Origin: JADFNO01 sp965369945
Lineage (GTDB): Bacteria; Planctomycetota; Phycisphaerae; Phycisphaerales; SM1A02
Direction: 5' to 3'
Assembly (NCBI GenBank): GCA_965369945.1
Contig: CBDUST010000080.1
Coordinates: 1 to 15,228 of the forward strand
Length of the DNA: 15,228 bases
The stretch's first letter is position 1, and every line of letters starts with the position of its first letter. The notes below the pieces were generated by a model. That model was not told the DNA's origin and searched no databases. It saw only the letters and a program-made list of their open reading frames with translations. The position numbers were made by a program, and so were the translations under genes. Of the stretch, positions 1-7,291 are shown in pieces.

Positions 1-12
1 GGCAATACATGT

Positions 13-828
13 GTGGAGTTGAAGAAGGGTGATACTGATATCTTGGATCGTCAGCTGCTTTTGCTATGGCTGCATCGCGCATCCACCCATGTAATTGGTG
101 AGGATGCGGATAGATTCTTTCGTGCAACGCTGTCGTTTCTTGAAGATGACGATCCGGGTATCCGAAGGATGGCTGCGTTCTATTGCGCTGATGCGCGTTC
201 ACCGGAATATGCGGTGGAGTCTATTCGCCCATTACTGGATGATCCGATTCAGCAAGTGCGTTTAGGGGCCGTATCGGGCTTGCGATTGTTGGGCCACCAC
301 AGCCCAGCTCCCGTCCCTGTACTCGCTGAGGCACTCAAGCATGACGATGGAGTAGTTCGTTTGTATGCCACTGCTGCGCTTGGCTCCATTGCAAAATACG
401 GCGAGGAACCGACGGTAGTATTCGAGACGCTTGTGGACATCTATCGCTCAGACTCAGATGTGCGAGTTCAAGCACAGGCGCTGAGTGCTATCTGCATGTT
501 TGAGTCGCAGCGAGCGCGAGCCTATGCGTTCATGCGAGAGGCGTTTTGGAGTACTGAATCCGCCCTGCGAGAAGAAGCTATCTCGTCACTCACCAGCATG
601 GACCAGTTTGATGAGGCCTTTGATCTTGAATTCGCGATCAAAGGGTTGAATGACGAATCTCTAGGTGTGCGTTTTTACGCTGCATGGCTGCTCGATAGAC
701 GAATATCAACAGGATCGCTGAGACCTCATCAGGAGCTTCTCCGTGGATTGGCAGAAAGTGACGATGAGATTGTGCGAGGGGCTGTAAGACGCCAGCTCTT
801 GCGAATTCAGGATGCAATCGAGGACTGA
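13..828 (+). CDS. HEAT-repeat protein
   Basis: The 271-residue product is almost entirely helical repeats of HEAT type. Units of about 35 residues carry the pattern D-D-x-x-x-x-V-R-x-x-A-x-x-x-L, for example around residues 46-58 (DDPGIRRMAAFY), 76-90 (DDPIQQVRLGAVSGL), 110-124 (DDGVVRLYATAALG) and 214-228. No catalytic motif, signal peptide or membrane segment is visible. HEAT solenoids normally act as protein-protein scaffolds, so a binding role is likely but the partner is unknown. The start used is GTG at position 13. The frame stays open to the window edge, so the true start may lie further upstream. The next gene begins 32 bases downstream on the same strand and may be cotranscribed. 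The HEAT assignment is fairly sure; the function is not. Confidence 0.82.
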   Translation: MELKKGDTDILDRQLLLLWLHRASTHVIGEDADRFFRATLSFLEDDDPGIRRMAAFYCADARSPEYAVESIRPLLDDPIQQVRLGAVSGLRLLGHHSPAPVPVLAEALKHDDGVVRLYATAALGSIAKYGEEPTVVFETLVDIYRSDSDVRVQAQALSAICMFESQRARAYAFMREAFWSTESALREEAISSLTSMDQFDEAFDLEFAIKGLNDESLGVRFYAAWLLDRRISTGSLRPHQELLRGLAESDDEIVRGAVRRQLLRIQDAIED

Positions 829-860
829 TTGCAACACTAGGGCCATCGTAGTATGTTACT

Positions 861-1553
861 GTGAAGCGCTGGCGTGCCAAGCTCGTGTTGTTCCTCGTCC
901 TCGGCGCGATCGTCAATGTCGCGGTGGCGTGGGCATCGTCGATCCTCATTGGCTTCGCGGACACAGACGGTGACATCCGCTCTATTCAAGGCTCCTCGGC
1001 CGGTGGTTGGTTCGTCGAAACGTTCCACAGGTTCTCTGCGTTTCGAGTGGAGTGGTTCCAAACTCGCGACTTGACCGTCAATCAGATTGAAGGGCCATCG
1101 CCTGTGGACCTCGTCCCGACCTGGATCGTCTACGATCCAGAATTGAATGAGAACCGCAGCATGGAACTGTGGGAAGCTGAGGCGCGAGGATGGCCGCTGC
1201 TGGCGTTGTGGTCCAAGCCAAGATCTTTTTACGAGGTATTGGACGGTACTCGCCACCAACTTCCTACAGAGGGCACAATTGAATTGCCACTCTTGCCGTT
1301 CAGAGGTGGAACGGAAGATATACTGAAGGTTCTCCCTCTTCGACCAATCTGGCTGAGCTTTGCGATCAACACAGTGTTCTACGCTGCTATTCTGTGGTCG
1401 CTCACGTTTGGCCCGTTCACCGCGCGCCGATTCATCCGCCACAGACCAGGCCTCTGCATCAACTGCAGCTACGACTTGCGCGGAACTTCCGGGGGAAGTT
1501 CCGAGGGCGGGAGTGTGTGTCCGGAGTGTGGATCGGAGCGAGCGAGTGCTTGA
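861..1553 (+). CDS. membrane protein with C-terminal CxxC...CxxC zinc ribbon
   Basis: This 230-residue protein has an N-terminal hydrophobic segment (about residues 8-30), a soluble middle part of about 130 residues, a second membrane segment (about 162-184) and a basic stretch followed by a four-cysteine ribbon: C199-I-N-C202-S-Y-D-L-R-G and C220-P-E-C223. The CxxCxYDLRG...CPECG tail is a familiar signature of planctomycete membrane proteins of unknown function, and zinc binding is inferred from the cysteine pairs. Two membrane spans put the middle region outside and the ribbon in the cytoplasm, or the reverse. The linker between the cysteine pairs is Gly/Ser-rich and is encoded by a perfect palindrome. 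The start is GTG at 861, giving a positively charged MKRWRAK leader before the first span. No reaction can be assigned. Confidence 0.8.
   Translation: MKRWRAKLVLFLVLGAIVNVAVAWASSILIGFADTDGDIRSIQGSSAGGWFVETFHRFSAFRVEWFQTRDLTVNQIEGPSPVDLVPTWIVYDPELNENRSMELWEAEARGWPLLALWSKPRSFYEVLDGTRHQLPTEGTIELPLLPFRGGTEDILKVLPLRPIWLSFAINTVFYAAILWSLTFGPFTARRFIRHRPGLCINCSYDLRGTSGGSSEGGSVCPECGSERASA
1482..1502. repeat. palindrome inside the zinc-ribbon coding sequence
   Basis: GGAACTTCC and GGAAGTTCC form perfect 9-base arms around a GGG loop. The palindrome encodes the Gly/Ser linker GTSGGSSEG between the two cysteine pairs of the preceding gene. It could be a small inserted palindromic unit kept in frame. Confidence 0.7.
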
Positions 1554-1608
1554 CCAAGGCAATGAATACTGGAAGGGAACTCCGGTTGGAATGGATTCTT
1601 CGGTGGAA

Positions 1609-1623
1609 CGGGCTTCCAGCCCG
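1609..1623. repeat. short palindromic repeat (CGGGCT-TCC-AGCCCG)
   Basis: The arms are a perfect 6-base inverted repeat around TCC, in non-coding sequence just after the zinc-ribbon gene. Sequences of this form (GGGCTGGAAGCCC) are, from memory, common between planctomycete genes. It could form a transcript-end hairpin, but no U-tract follows. Confidence 0.5.
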
Positions 1624-1636
1624 GTCAAGGTAGATC

Positions 1637-1657
1637 GCACGGCCAAGATGGCCGTGC
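1637..1657. repeat. short palindromic repeat (GCACGGCCA-AGA-TGGCCGTGC)
   Basis: A perfect 9-base inverted repeat closes on a 3-base loop. It stands 14 bases after the preceding palindrome and has the same arms-plus-trinucleotide design, suggesting members of one dispersed family of palindromic units. Confidence 0.55.
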
Positions 1658-1719
1658 CACCTGGTGATGGGAACTCTTCTGACAGCGCCTCGCTTCACTA
1701 CGACGCTGCTGCCATGACG

Positions 1720-1785
1720 CGCCGCCTTGACTCGCGGCGAAGTTTGTGGTTCGGTTGTGATTCCGCGCTCGCCTTCGGCTCGCGG
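1720..1785. repeat. two further imperfect palindromes
   Basis: CGCCGC (1720-1725) pairs with GCGGCG (1734-1739). CCGCG (1763-1767) pairs with CGCGG (1781-1785) around an inner GCC-TTC-GGC hairpin (1771-1779). Both lie in non-coding sequence between two convergent genes. The second resembles a phrase (GCCGCGAGCC...GGCGAGC) that I recall as frequent in planctomycete genomes. Confidence 0.4.
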
Positions 1786-1808
1786 CTAAACGGGTCATCT
1801 CCACTCCC

Positions 1809-1845
1809 ACCACGACCACTGGTCGCGGCTTTACACTTCGTGCCT
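1809..1845 (-). repeat. dispersed repeat, copy 1 (supplies the diguanylate cyclase stop codon)
   Basis: Read on the minus strand, 35 of these 37 bases match 12028-12064 on the plus strand, including a 26-base perfect block. The unit contains the hairpin GCGACCAGTGGTCG. The TAA stop of the diguanylate cyclase gene at 1831-1833 lies inside the repeat, so the hairpin follows directly after the stop and may end or stabilise the transcript. Confidence 0.75.
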
Positions 1846-2880
1846 CGGCGCCTCGAACCGTGCACCGGAAATCGACACAAAGACGCCGTCGGCTTCACGG
1901 ATCATCACGCCGGTCGTCGCATCTGACTTAGCCGCGTACATTGCTTCGTCCGCGTGCTGAATAAGCTGCTGGGCGTTGGTCGGCCGACTCAGATCGACGT
2001 GCGCAATCCCGATCGACATTCCCGGTGGGGGTACGCCCTCACACTTGACGCGGCCGGAGTATATGTATTGACGCAGTATCCGCTGGGACACGAGAATCGC
2101 CTGTTCGATCTCCGTGTTCGGCATCAGTACGCAGAATTCGTCCCCACCATACCGGGCTGTGACGTCCACCTGCCGGCAGTTCGCTTCGATGACCATCGCC
2201 GCTCGTCGCAACTCCTTGTCACCCTGTTGATGCCCCAAATTGTCGTTGATTGCCTTGAATCGATCAAGATCGATCATCATGAACGCCAGCGGACGCCGAC
2301 TGCGTTCCGCTCGCGCCCAAGCGTGATCGAGCCGCTCGTTAAGGTAACGACGGTTGTACAGCCCGGTGAGATCATCCGTTCGAGCCATCGCCGCGAGTTT
2401 GGAGTTGGCGCTCCTGAGCTGATCATTCTTAAACGCAAGCTCGTTCAACGAGCAACCCAAATCCTGTTGAAGTTTTTCGTTCTCCTGCTTGACTCGCTGT
2501 TGAGCGAGACATTTCTCCAGGACCAACGGCAAGGCTCGCAGCTCGGCCTCACTCGCCACGAGAAAATCCATCGCGCCGGCTCGAATCGCCTTCACCGCCA
2601 AATCGGTTTCCCCCGGCTCTCCGATCAAAACAATTCCAAGCTCAGGCCGAACACTTCGAATATGCGCCAGAGCCTCCAACCCGCAGCCGTCGGATAATTC
2701 GACGGCACAAATGACGATGTCCCAACGATTCAAGTCGAGCCGACGAAGCTCGTACAGTGATCTGATTACGACACAACCCGTGGCGCAGCTGAGCGACTGG
2801 AGAATCAGCGCCGTCGTCGCAGCATCGTGCTCGACGATGAGCAGGCGCTGGCGATCGAGTTGGTCGTTTGAACGATGAAT
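1831..2880 (-). CDS. diguanylate cyclase with degenerate receiver domain
   Basis: The product makes cyclic di-GMP from two GTP. With the ATT start at 2880 it has 349 residues. Residues 12-125 form a response-regulator receiver fold (LLIVEHD at 13-19, then DIVICAVELSDGCG). The aspartate that normally accepts phosphate is replaced by Ala59, and the conserved lysine after the fourth strand is also missing. A Gln/Glu-rich coiled coil (about 121-164) leads into a complete GGDEF domain: TDDLTGLYNRRY, IDLDRFKAINDNLGH, the active site GGDEF at 245-249, and an inhibitory RxxD site (RQVD, 236-239) five residues before it. The enzyme should be active and product-inhibited, but not switched by phosphorylation in the usual way. 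No ATG or GTG precedes the receiver domain in frame. ATT follows a GGGGAGG by 7 bases. Starting at TTG 2733 would remove about half of the receiver. Confidence 0.87.
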   Translation of the reverse strand: MHRSNDQLDRQRLLIVEHDAATTALILQSLSCATGCVVIRSLYELRRLDLNRWDIVICAVELSDGCGLEALAHIRSVRPELGIVLIGEPGETDLAVKAIRAGAMDFLVASEAELRALPLVLEKCLAQQRVKQENEKLQQDLGCSLNELAFKNDQLRSANSKLAAMARTDDLTGLYNRRYLNERLDHAWARAERSRRPLAFMMIDLDRFKAINDNLGHQQGDKELRRAAMVIEANCRQVDVTARYGGDEFCVLMPNTEIEQAILVSQRILRQYIYSGRVKCEGVPPPGMSIGIAHVDLSRPTNAQQLIQHADEAMYAAKSDATTGVMIREADGVFVSISGARFEAPRHEV

Positions 2881-2887
2881 CTTGCGG

Positions 2888-2894
2888 CCTCCCC
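2888..2894 (-). promoter_or_regulatory. strong ribosome binding site that favours an ATT start
   Basis: On the minus strand GGGGAGG sits 7 bases before ATT at 2880-2878. The frame downstream encodes the first strand of the receiver domain, and an in-frame TGA lies a few codons further upstream, so translation must begin in this short interval. Confidence 0.5.
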
Positions 2895-3014
2895 TAACGC
2901 GTTTCGAATCTTCGGCGTTTCATTGCTTTATCCCAATCACGTCCCGGTGAGCCCTTGCGGCACAACCCGCACCCACCTGCAACCAAAGCTTCCAATAAAA
3001 AACTGGATTAGGAG

Positions 3015-3049
3015 ACAATTGCTTTGACGAATTGTGCGACCTTTGACGA
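3015..3049. promoter_or_regulatory. possible operator: direct and inverted repeats
   Basis: CTTTGACGA occurs at 3022-3030 and again at 3041-3049, so the copies start 19 bases apart on nearly the same helix face. ACAATT (3015-3020) and AATTGT (3030-3035) form an overlapping inverted repeat. The site lies in the 230-base gap upstream of the diguanylate cyclase gene, the right place for a regulator of that gene. I see no convincing -35/-10 pair. Confidence 0.3.
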
Positions 3050-3110
3050 TCGTTACCCTGCCCAAACCGCACAGATTCACCGACGCCCCCGGAAATAGAG
3101 GCCCCGGGAA

Positions 3111-3830
3111 CTACGGGCTCGGCAGTACGATTGTTCGTCCCAGATCATCAGGGCGCTGCCCCATAACGCACTGAAGCACTACGGAAGCTACCGCAGCAGG
3201 TGACAGTGTCTTCTCGGACGGCAGTTCCTCTTCGGAAACCAACGTCCGAAGCATCGGCGTCTCCACCGCTCCCGGTGCGATCGCGTAGGCGCTGATTCCC
3301 CACGGTCGGCCTTCGTTGACGATCGATCGTGTCAGGCTCTCCAGTGCGGCTTTGGAGGCGGCGTAGATCGACAAGCCGTCAAACGGATCGATGGTCGCCA
3401 TCGACGAGATGTTCACGACACAACCGCCCATTTGTTGCTGGAACACTTTCCAAAGGTTCGCCACCATCAGAGCCGGTGCGAAGTTGTTAAGCGAGAACGT
3501 CTGCGACAGAACATCGCCAGTCGTCTCCTCAATCGGGAAATTCGGGGCAACCGCAGCGTTGTTGACCAGCACATCCACACGTCCGAACTCGTTCATCGTC
3601 TGATCAACAATCGACGAGGCCTGCTGCTGATCAGTCAGATCGGCCGGGATGACCAATGTATTGGGTGGCTCGCTTACGCGATTCTTGATCTCGTCCGCTG
3701 TAGATTCAAGATGCGCCGCCGATCGACTCACCAGCACAACGCGGTATCCGGCCTCGGCCAACTGCGCACTGATCTGGCGCCCGATTCCCGTGCCCGCCCC
3801 GGTCACGATCGCCACGTTCGACTCGGACAC
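3111..3830 (-). CDS. SDR-family NAD(P)-dependent oxidoreductase
   Basis: This 239-residue protein is a classical short-chain dehydrogenase/reductase. It shows the Rossmann motif TGAGTGIG (10-17), NNAA (90-93), the catalytic serine in ISS (141-143) and Y156-x-x-x-K160 (YAASK), followed by APGAVETPM in the substrate-loop region. The arginine after the second strand (VSRS) suggests NADP(H) preference, which is an inference. The substrate cannot be read from the sequence. The GTG start at 3830 is 14 bases after the rseP stop, with GAGGT upstream, so the gene is probably the last of the rne-dxr-rseP transcript. Length is normal for the family. 3-oxoacyl-ACP reductase activity is possible, but many SDRs look like this. 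Confidence 0.9.
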   Translation of the reverse strand: MSESNVAIVTGAGTGIGRQISAQLAEAGYRVVLVSRSAAHLESTADEIKNRVSEPPNTLVIPADLTDQQQASSIVDQTMNEFGRVDVLVNNAAVAPNFPIEETTGDVLSQTFSLNNFAPALMVANLWKVFQQQMGGCVVNISSMATIDPFDGLSIYAASKAALESLTRSIVNEGRPWGISAYAIAPGAVETPMLRTLVSEEELPSEKTLSPAAVASVVLQCVMGQRPDDLGRTIVLPSP

Positions 3831-3844
3831 TTGTGCCGGCTACC

Positions 3845-5971
3845 TCAGCTAAGCAATCGCGTCACGTCGTTCCACGTCACAACGAGGAAGATCGTGCCGA
3901 TGAGGACCAGCCCGACGATCGTCGCCACATTCTGGAAGGCGATCGAAGGCGGCCGACCCTTGAGCTTTTCGTAGATGAGGAACAGGAATAGTCCACCGTC
4001 CACGATCGGTAAGGGGAGGAAGTTGATCACCGCAAGATTCGCACTGATCATCGCCAGCAAGAACACGAGGTACAGCACTCCGCGCTCAGCAACTTGAACG
4101 CCGATATGGACAATCCCGATCGGACCGCGAAGTTGTTTGACACCGACACTTCCGCGCACGAGTCGATCGATCATGAGATAGACCTGTAAGACGACCTTAT
4201 GTGTCTCCCTGAAGCCCATCGTCACCGCCAAGATGGGATTTCCTTCGGCAGTCAATGTCGTATACACAGGTTCAAAATAGGACGGGCCGAGTTGCGTTGC
4301 CCAAGAAAGAGCATGAAGCTCAGCGACTTCCTCGGCGCTGAGCGAGACGTCAAACTCTTCGCGAGGATTACCCTGCGTTGGATGAACGATCGTGAGTTGC
4401 ACGGTCGCGGTGGATTCGTTCTCGAGCGCGCTAGCCGTGCTTTGTCGCAAGGCTGCTCGGAACTCCGGCCATGATGAGACAGCTGCACCATCGACGGCGA
4501 TGATCTTAGTCCCGCCGAGCGGCGGAAAGGTTGCGATAGGCGTGGAGAGATCCTCGATTACTGTCGGATCTTCCGGGTTGTGGCGAGCGTACGTCGTAAT
4601 CGGTTTAGCTGAGGCCAGAAGTTCGGTGGCGTTGGATAGCCCGATCCCCAAGCGACCCTTGCGATTGACGGTGCACTGAACGGTAACCTCTTCGTCACCT
4701 CGCAGTACGACAAGATCCAGGGGCTTGCCCTTATTTTCCTCCACGATCGGCGCGACCTGGGAGAGGCGCGGATACTGAACCTCGCCGACTTTCAAAATGA
4801 CATCGTCGACAAGTAGCTTGCCGAGGTTGTCGCTTGATTCGTCAATAAAAGAGATGCGCACCAATGGCGAAAACCCCAGCAGGCCAAGATCAGCCGTTGA
4901 TTCACGCTGCTGATAGATCGTGAAATGCGGAGTCACCGCCAGTGGAGCCCGCACCGGCGCACCGACGAACTCTCCCTTCGAATCGATAGATTGCCAAACC
5001 GTTTGCATCGGTTGGCCTCTGGAAGCCTCGGCCGCTCGGGCAACCTCGCCAAATGCGGTCACCGTTTTGCCATTGATTTCAGTCAGGCGCATACCCGGCT
5101 CGACGCCAAGCTGGAGTAGCCCAGCCATCCGCAGGGCCCGCTGCAACGAATCATCGCCAAGTGGATCAGTGAGTGTCGTCGAAACGCCGGGCGTCACGCC
5201 GATGCTTAGCATTCCACCTTCCGTTTCTTCCTCAGGCGTGAGTGTGAATAGAAGCGGCTCGTCGTAACCGTGTCGCTTAAGCTCGAGTTTCAGCTTCTCG
5301 CCGGGCTTGGCCATTGCCGAAGCGATCGCAATGTCTGCGAATGTACGTGCTTCCTTGCCGTTGATCGAGAGCACCGTATCGCCCGGCAGCAGCCCTACTT
5401 CCTCGATACCCAACTGATCGGCGTTGTCTGCTGCGGTCGTTCCAGCTGGAAGGTCAAGCGAGACGGCGCCAATCACCGGCGCTTCGAAACGAACGCCGAC
5501 CAAGAACACTGCGATGAACAGCACCGCTGCCAAGAGCAGATTCATCACCACGCCTGCCGAAACGACGATCATGCGCTTACCGATCGGACACATGTTGTAA
5601 CTGCGCGGATCGTCGGAGACGTAATTGGGATTGGCATCTTCCTGGCCGAGCATCTTGACGAAGCCGCCCAGGGGCAACCAGCGCAAGGAGTATTCCGTTT
5701 CGCCTAGGCCGTGTTTGGCCAACTCCGCGTCGCTCAGCTCGGCGGGCGGCTTGCCGGTGCGCGCAACGACCTTGGCGTGAGTTGACCCCACTACAAGGCC
5801 GAGCCCCTTTCGCCAAGACAGGACCGAGTGCCCCATGCCGATGGCAAAGGCTTCGGTACGGATGCCCGCCCATTTGGCGGCCAGAAAGTGCCCCATCTCA
5901 TGAACAAAGATCAGCGCACCGAAGCCGAAGATAATGAGGGCGATGTTGATTGCGGTCGTTAAGAAGTCCAT
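3845..5971 (-). CDS. rseP: site-2 zinc metalloprotease RseP, extended PDZ region
   Basis: This M50-family intramembrane protease cleaves membrane-bound anti-sigma factors and similar substrates within the bilayer. The zinc site HEMGH is at 24-28 in the first membrane span, with GGFVKMLGQ at 102-110. A span follows at about 134-160, and the C-terminal part has RGPIGI (615-620), a span at about 632-655 and NFLPLPIVDGG (650-660), whose aspartate is the third zinc ligand. A last span lies near 682-700. At 708 residues it is much longer than the usual 420-460. The extra length lies between spans 2 and 3, where four PDZ-like blocks can be traced (about 185-245, 283-330, 365-445 and 478-530). The gene follows dxr, a common bacterial pairing, and precedes the SDR gene. 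The ATG at 5971 starts just before the first span. Confidence 0.95.
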   Translation of the reverse strand: MDFLTTAINIALIIFGFGALIFVHEMGHFLAAKWAGIRTEAFAIGMGHSVLSWRKGLGLVVGSTHAKVVARTGKPPAELSDAELAKHGLGETEYSLRWLPLGGFVKMLGQEDANPNYVSDDPRSYNMCPIGKRMIVVSAGVVMNLLLAAVLFIAVFLVGVRFEAPVIGAVSLDLPAGTTAADNADQLGIEEVGLLPGDTVLSINGKEARTFADIAIASAMAKPGEKLKLELKRHGYDEPLLFTLTPEEETEGGMLSIGVTPGVSTTLTDPLGDDSLQRALRMAGLLQLGVEPGMRLTEINGKTVTAFGEVARAAEASRGQPMQTVWQSIDSKGEFVGAPVRAPLAVTPHFTIYQQRESTADLGLLGFSPLVRISFIDESSDNLGKLLVDDVILKVGEVQYPRLSQVAPIVEENKGKPLDLVVLRGDEEVTVQCTVNRKGRLGIGLSNATELLASAKPITTYARHNPEDPTVIEDLSTPIATFPPLGGTKIIAVDGAAVSSWPEFRAALRQSTASALENESTATVQLTIVHPTQGNPREEFDVSLSAEEVAELHALSWATQLGPSYFEPVYTTLTAEGNPILAVTMGFRETHKVVLQVYLMIDRLVRGSVGVKQLRGPIGIVHIGVQVAERGVLYLVFLLAMISANLAVINFLPLPIVDGGLFLFLIYEKLKGRPPSIAFQNVATIVGLVLIGTIFLVVTWNDVTRLLS

Positions 5972-6055
5972 GTCGTTTGGTTATTCCAGAATCGTTTGGA
6001 GGATTGCATGTATTGGGCGTTCGCTACAGCATATCGGCACGTCGATCAGCATGTT

Positions 6056-7291
6056 TCAACCGGAGCTCGGGGAGGATCGCACCGCAACATTATCACTAGC
6101 GCGTTCGGCCCGCGGGGCAAGGCGACGCTGCACTTCTATTCGGGCCGCCTCGTCGGCGCTTATTACGTCTGCCAAGCTGGTAATCGGCGTGGCCCGGACG
6201 GACCGCAGAGCCTCGCTCACCAGTTCGGTGATCATTCCGAAGGGGATTCTGCCCGCCAAGAAGGCCTCCACCGCCGCCTCATTGGCCGCGTTGAAGATTG
6301 CTCCAGCTGTGCCGCCGGCCTCGATCACTTCGTAGGCAAGTTGCAGCGCGCCGAAGCGCTCGTGATCGACCGGCTCCAACTCCAGCCGATGCAGCTGCGA
6401 CCAGTCCATCGGCGGGCTGCATCCCTTGGTTCGATGCGGCCAAGTCAGGGCGTATTGGATCGGCATCCTCATATCCGGAGGTGAAAGCTGCGCCACTACC
6501 GATCCGTCGATGAACTCTACGAAACTATGAATGATCGATTGCGGATGGACGACAACTTCGATTTTTTCACCGGGCAGGCCGAACAGCCAATGCGCTTCGA
6601 TCACCTCCAAAGCCTTGTTCATGAGCGAAGCGGAGTCAACCGTGATCTTCGGACCCATGTTCCACGTTGGATGATCGAGAGTTTGCTCGACGGTAGCGTT
6701 GTAAAGGCGATCCTTAGGCCAGGTTCGAAACGGCCCGCCGGACGCAGTGACAACCAGTCGCTGCACTTGGTCAATCGATCGACCGGCTTGAAGGCATTGG
6801 AAGATCGCGCTGTGCTCGGAATCGATCGGCAACAGCGTCACCCCACGTTCCTGAACCCTGGGCAAGACCAGGTCGCCGGCTGCAACGAGCGTTTCCTTGT
6901 TGGCCAAGGCGATATCACAGCCGCGCTCGATCGCGTTCAGCGTCGCCGGAACGCCGGCCGCGCCGACCATCGCGCCCACCACGAGGTCGCCGCTTTGTGC
7001 CACCGCGTCAATCAGCTCGGTTGCGGCATTCGGACCGGTGTAGACATTGGGAAACTCGGCGAGCGAGTCAATCTGATCCCCGTTGGCCACCGCAACATGC
7101 TTCACGTTGAATCGACGGGCCTGCTCTGCAAGCGTTTTGACATTCGTGCCGGTCGCCAGCCCAACGACCTGGAAGTTCACCGAACCTTCGGTGCGCAGGT
7201 GCTGCAACACGCGCAGTGTGTTGACGCCGATGGAACCAGCCGAACCAAGGAGGATCAGTCTCCGAGTTTGCTGAGACGCTGCGCTGGTCAC
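6056..7291 (-). CDS. dxr: 1-deoxy-D-xylulose 5-phosphate reductoisomerase
   Basis: The enzyme converts 1-deoxy-D-xylulose 5-phosphate to 2-C-methyl-D-erythritol 4-phosphate with NADPH, the committed step of the non-mevalonate isoprenoid pathway in the cytoplasm. The 411 residues show the nucleotide motif GSAGSIG (16-22), NKETLVAAGD (131-140), metal ligands D157 and E159 in IDSEHSAIFQ, the flexible-loop region ASGGPF (183-188), and the third ligand E229 in MNKALEVIEA. Length is close to the family's usual 390-400. The GTG start at 7291 overlaps the RNase E/G stop in a GTGA, so the two genes are probably translationally coupled. The rseP gene follows after 84 bases. Confidence 0.97.
   Translation of the reverse strand: MTSAASQQTRRLILLGSAGSIGVNTLRVLQHLRTEGSVNFQVVGLATGTNVKTLAEQARRFNVKHVAVANGDQIDSLAEFPNVYTGPNAATELIDAVAQSGDLVVGAMVGAAGVPATLNAIERGCDIALANKETLVAAGDLVLPRVQERGVTLLPIDSEHSAIFQCLQAGRSIDQVQRLVVTASGGPFRTWPKDRLYNATVEQTLDHPTWNMGPKITVDSASLMNKALEVIEAHWLFGLPGEKIEVVVHPQSIIHSFVEFIDGSVVAQLSPPDMRMPIQYALTWPHRTKGCSPPMDWSQLHRLELEPVDHERFGALQLAYEVIEAGGTAGAIFNAANEAAVEAFLAGRIPFGMITELVSEALRSVRATPITSLADVISADEAARIEVQRRLAPRAERASDNVAVRSSPSSG

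Noticed and set aside
9..29. ATG at position 9 as start of the first gene
   Set aside because: Its frame stops after seven codons. The HEAT-repeat frame uses GTG 13 or begins upstream of the window.
837..1646. Minus-strand frame of 269 codons opposite the zinc-ribbon protein
   Set aside because: The plus-strand frame has two membrane spans and a recognised cysteine signature. The antisense product is Arg/Glu/Ser-rich with no domain.
1360..1926. Plus-strand frame of 188 codons across 1554-1830
   Set aside because: It begins inside the zinc-ribbon gene and runs through palindromic repeats into the antisense of the diguanylate cyclase. Composition is unlike a real protein and there is no ribosome binding site.
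3078..3110. G/C-rich stretch after the SDR gene as an intrinsic terminator
   Set aside because: The C-rich and G-rich runs do not form a stable antiparallel stem and no U-run follows.
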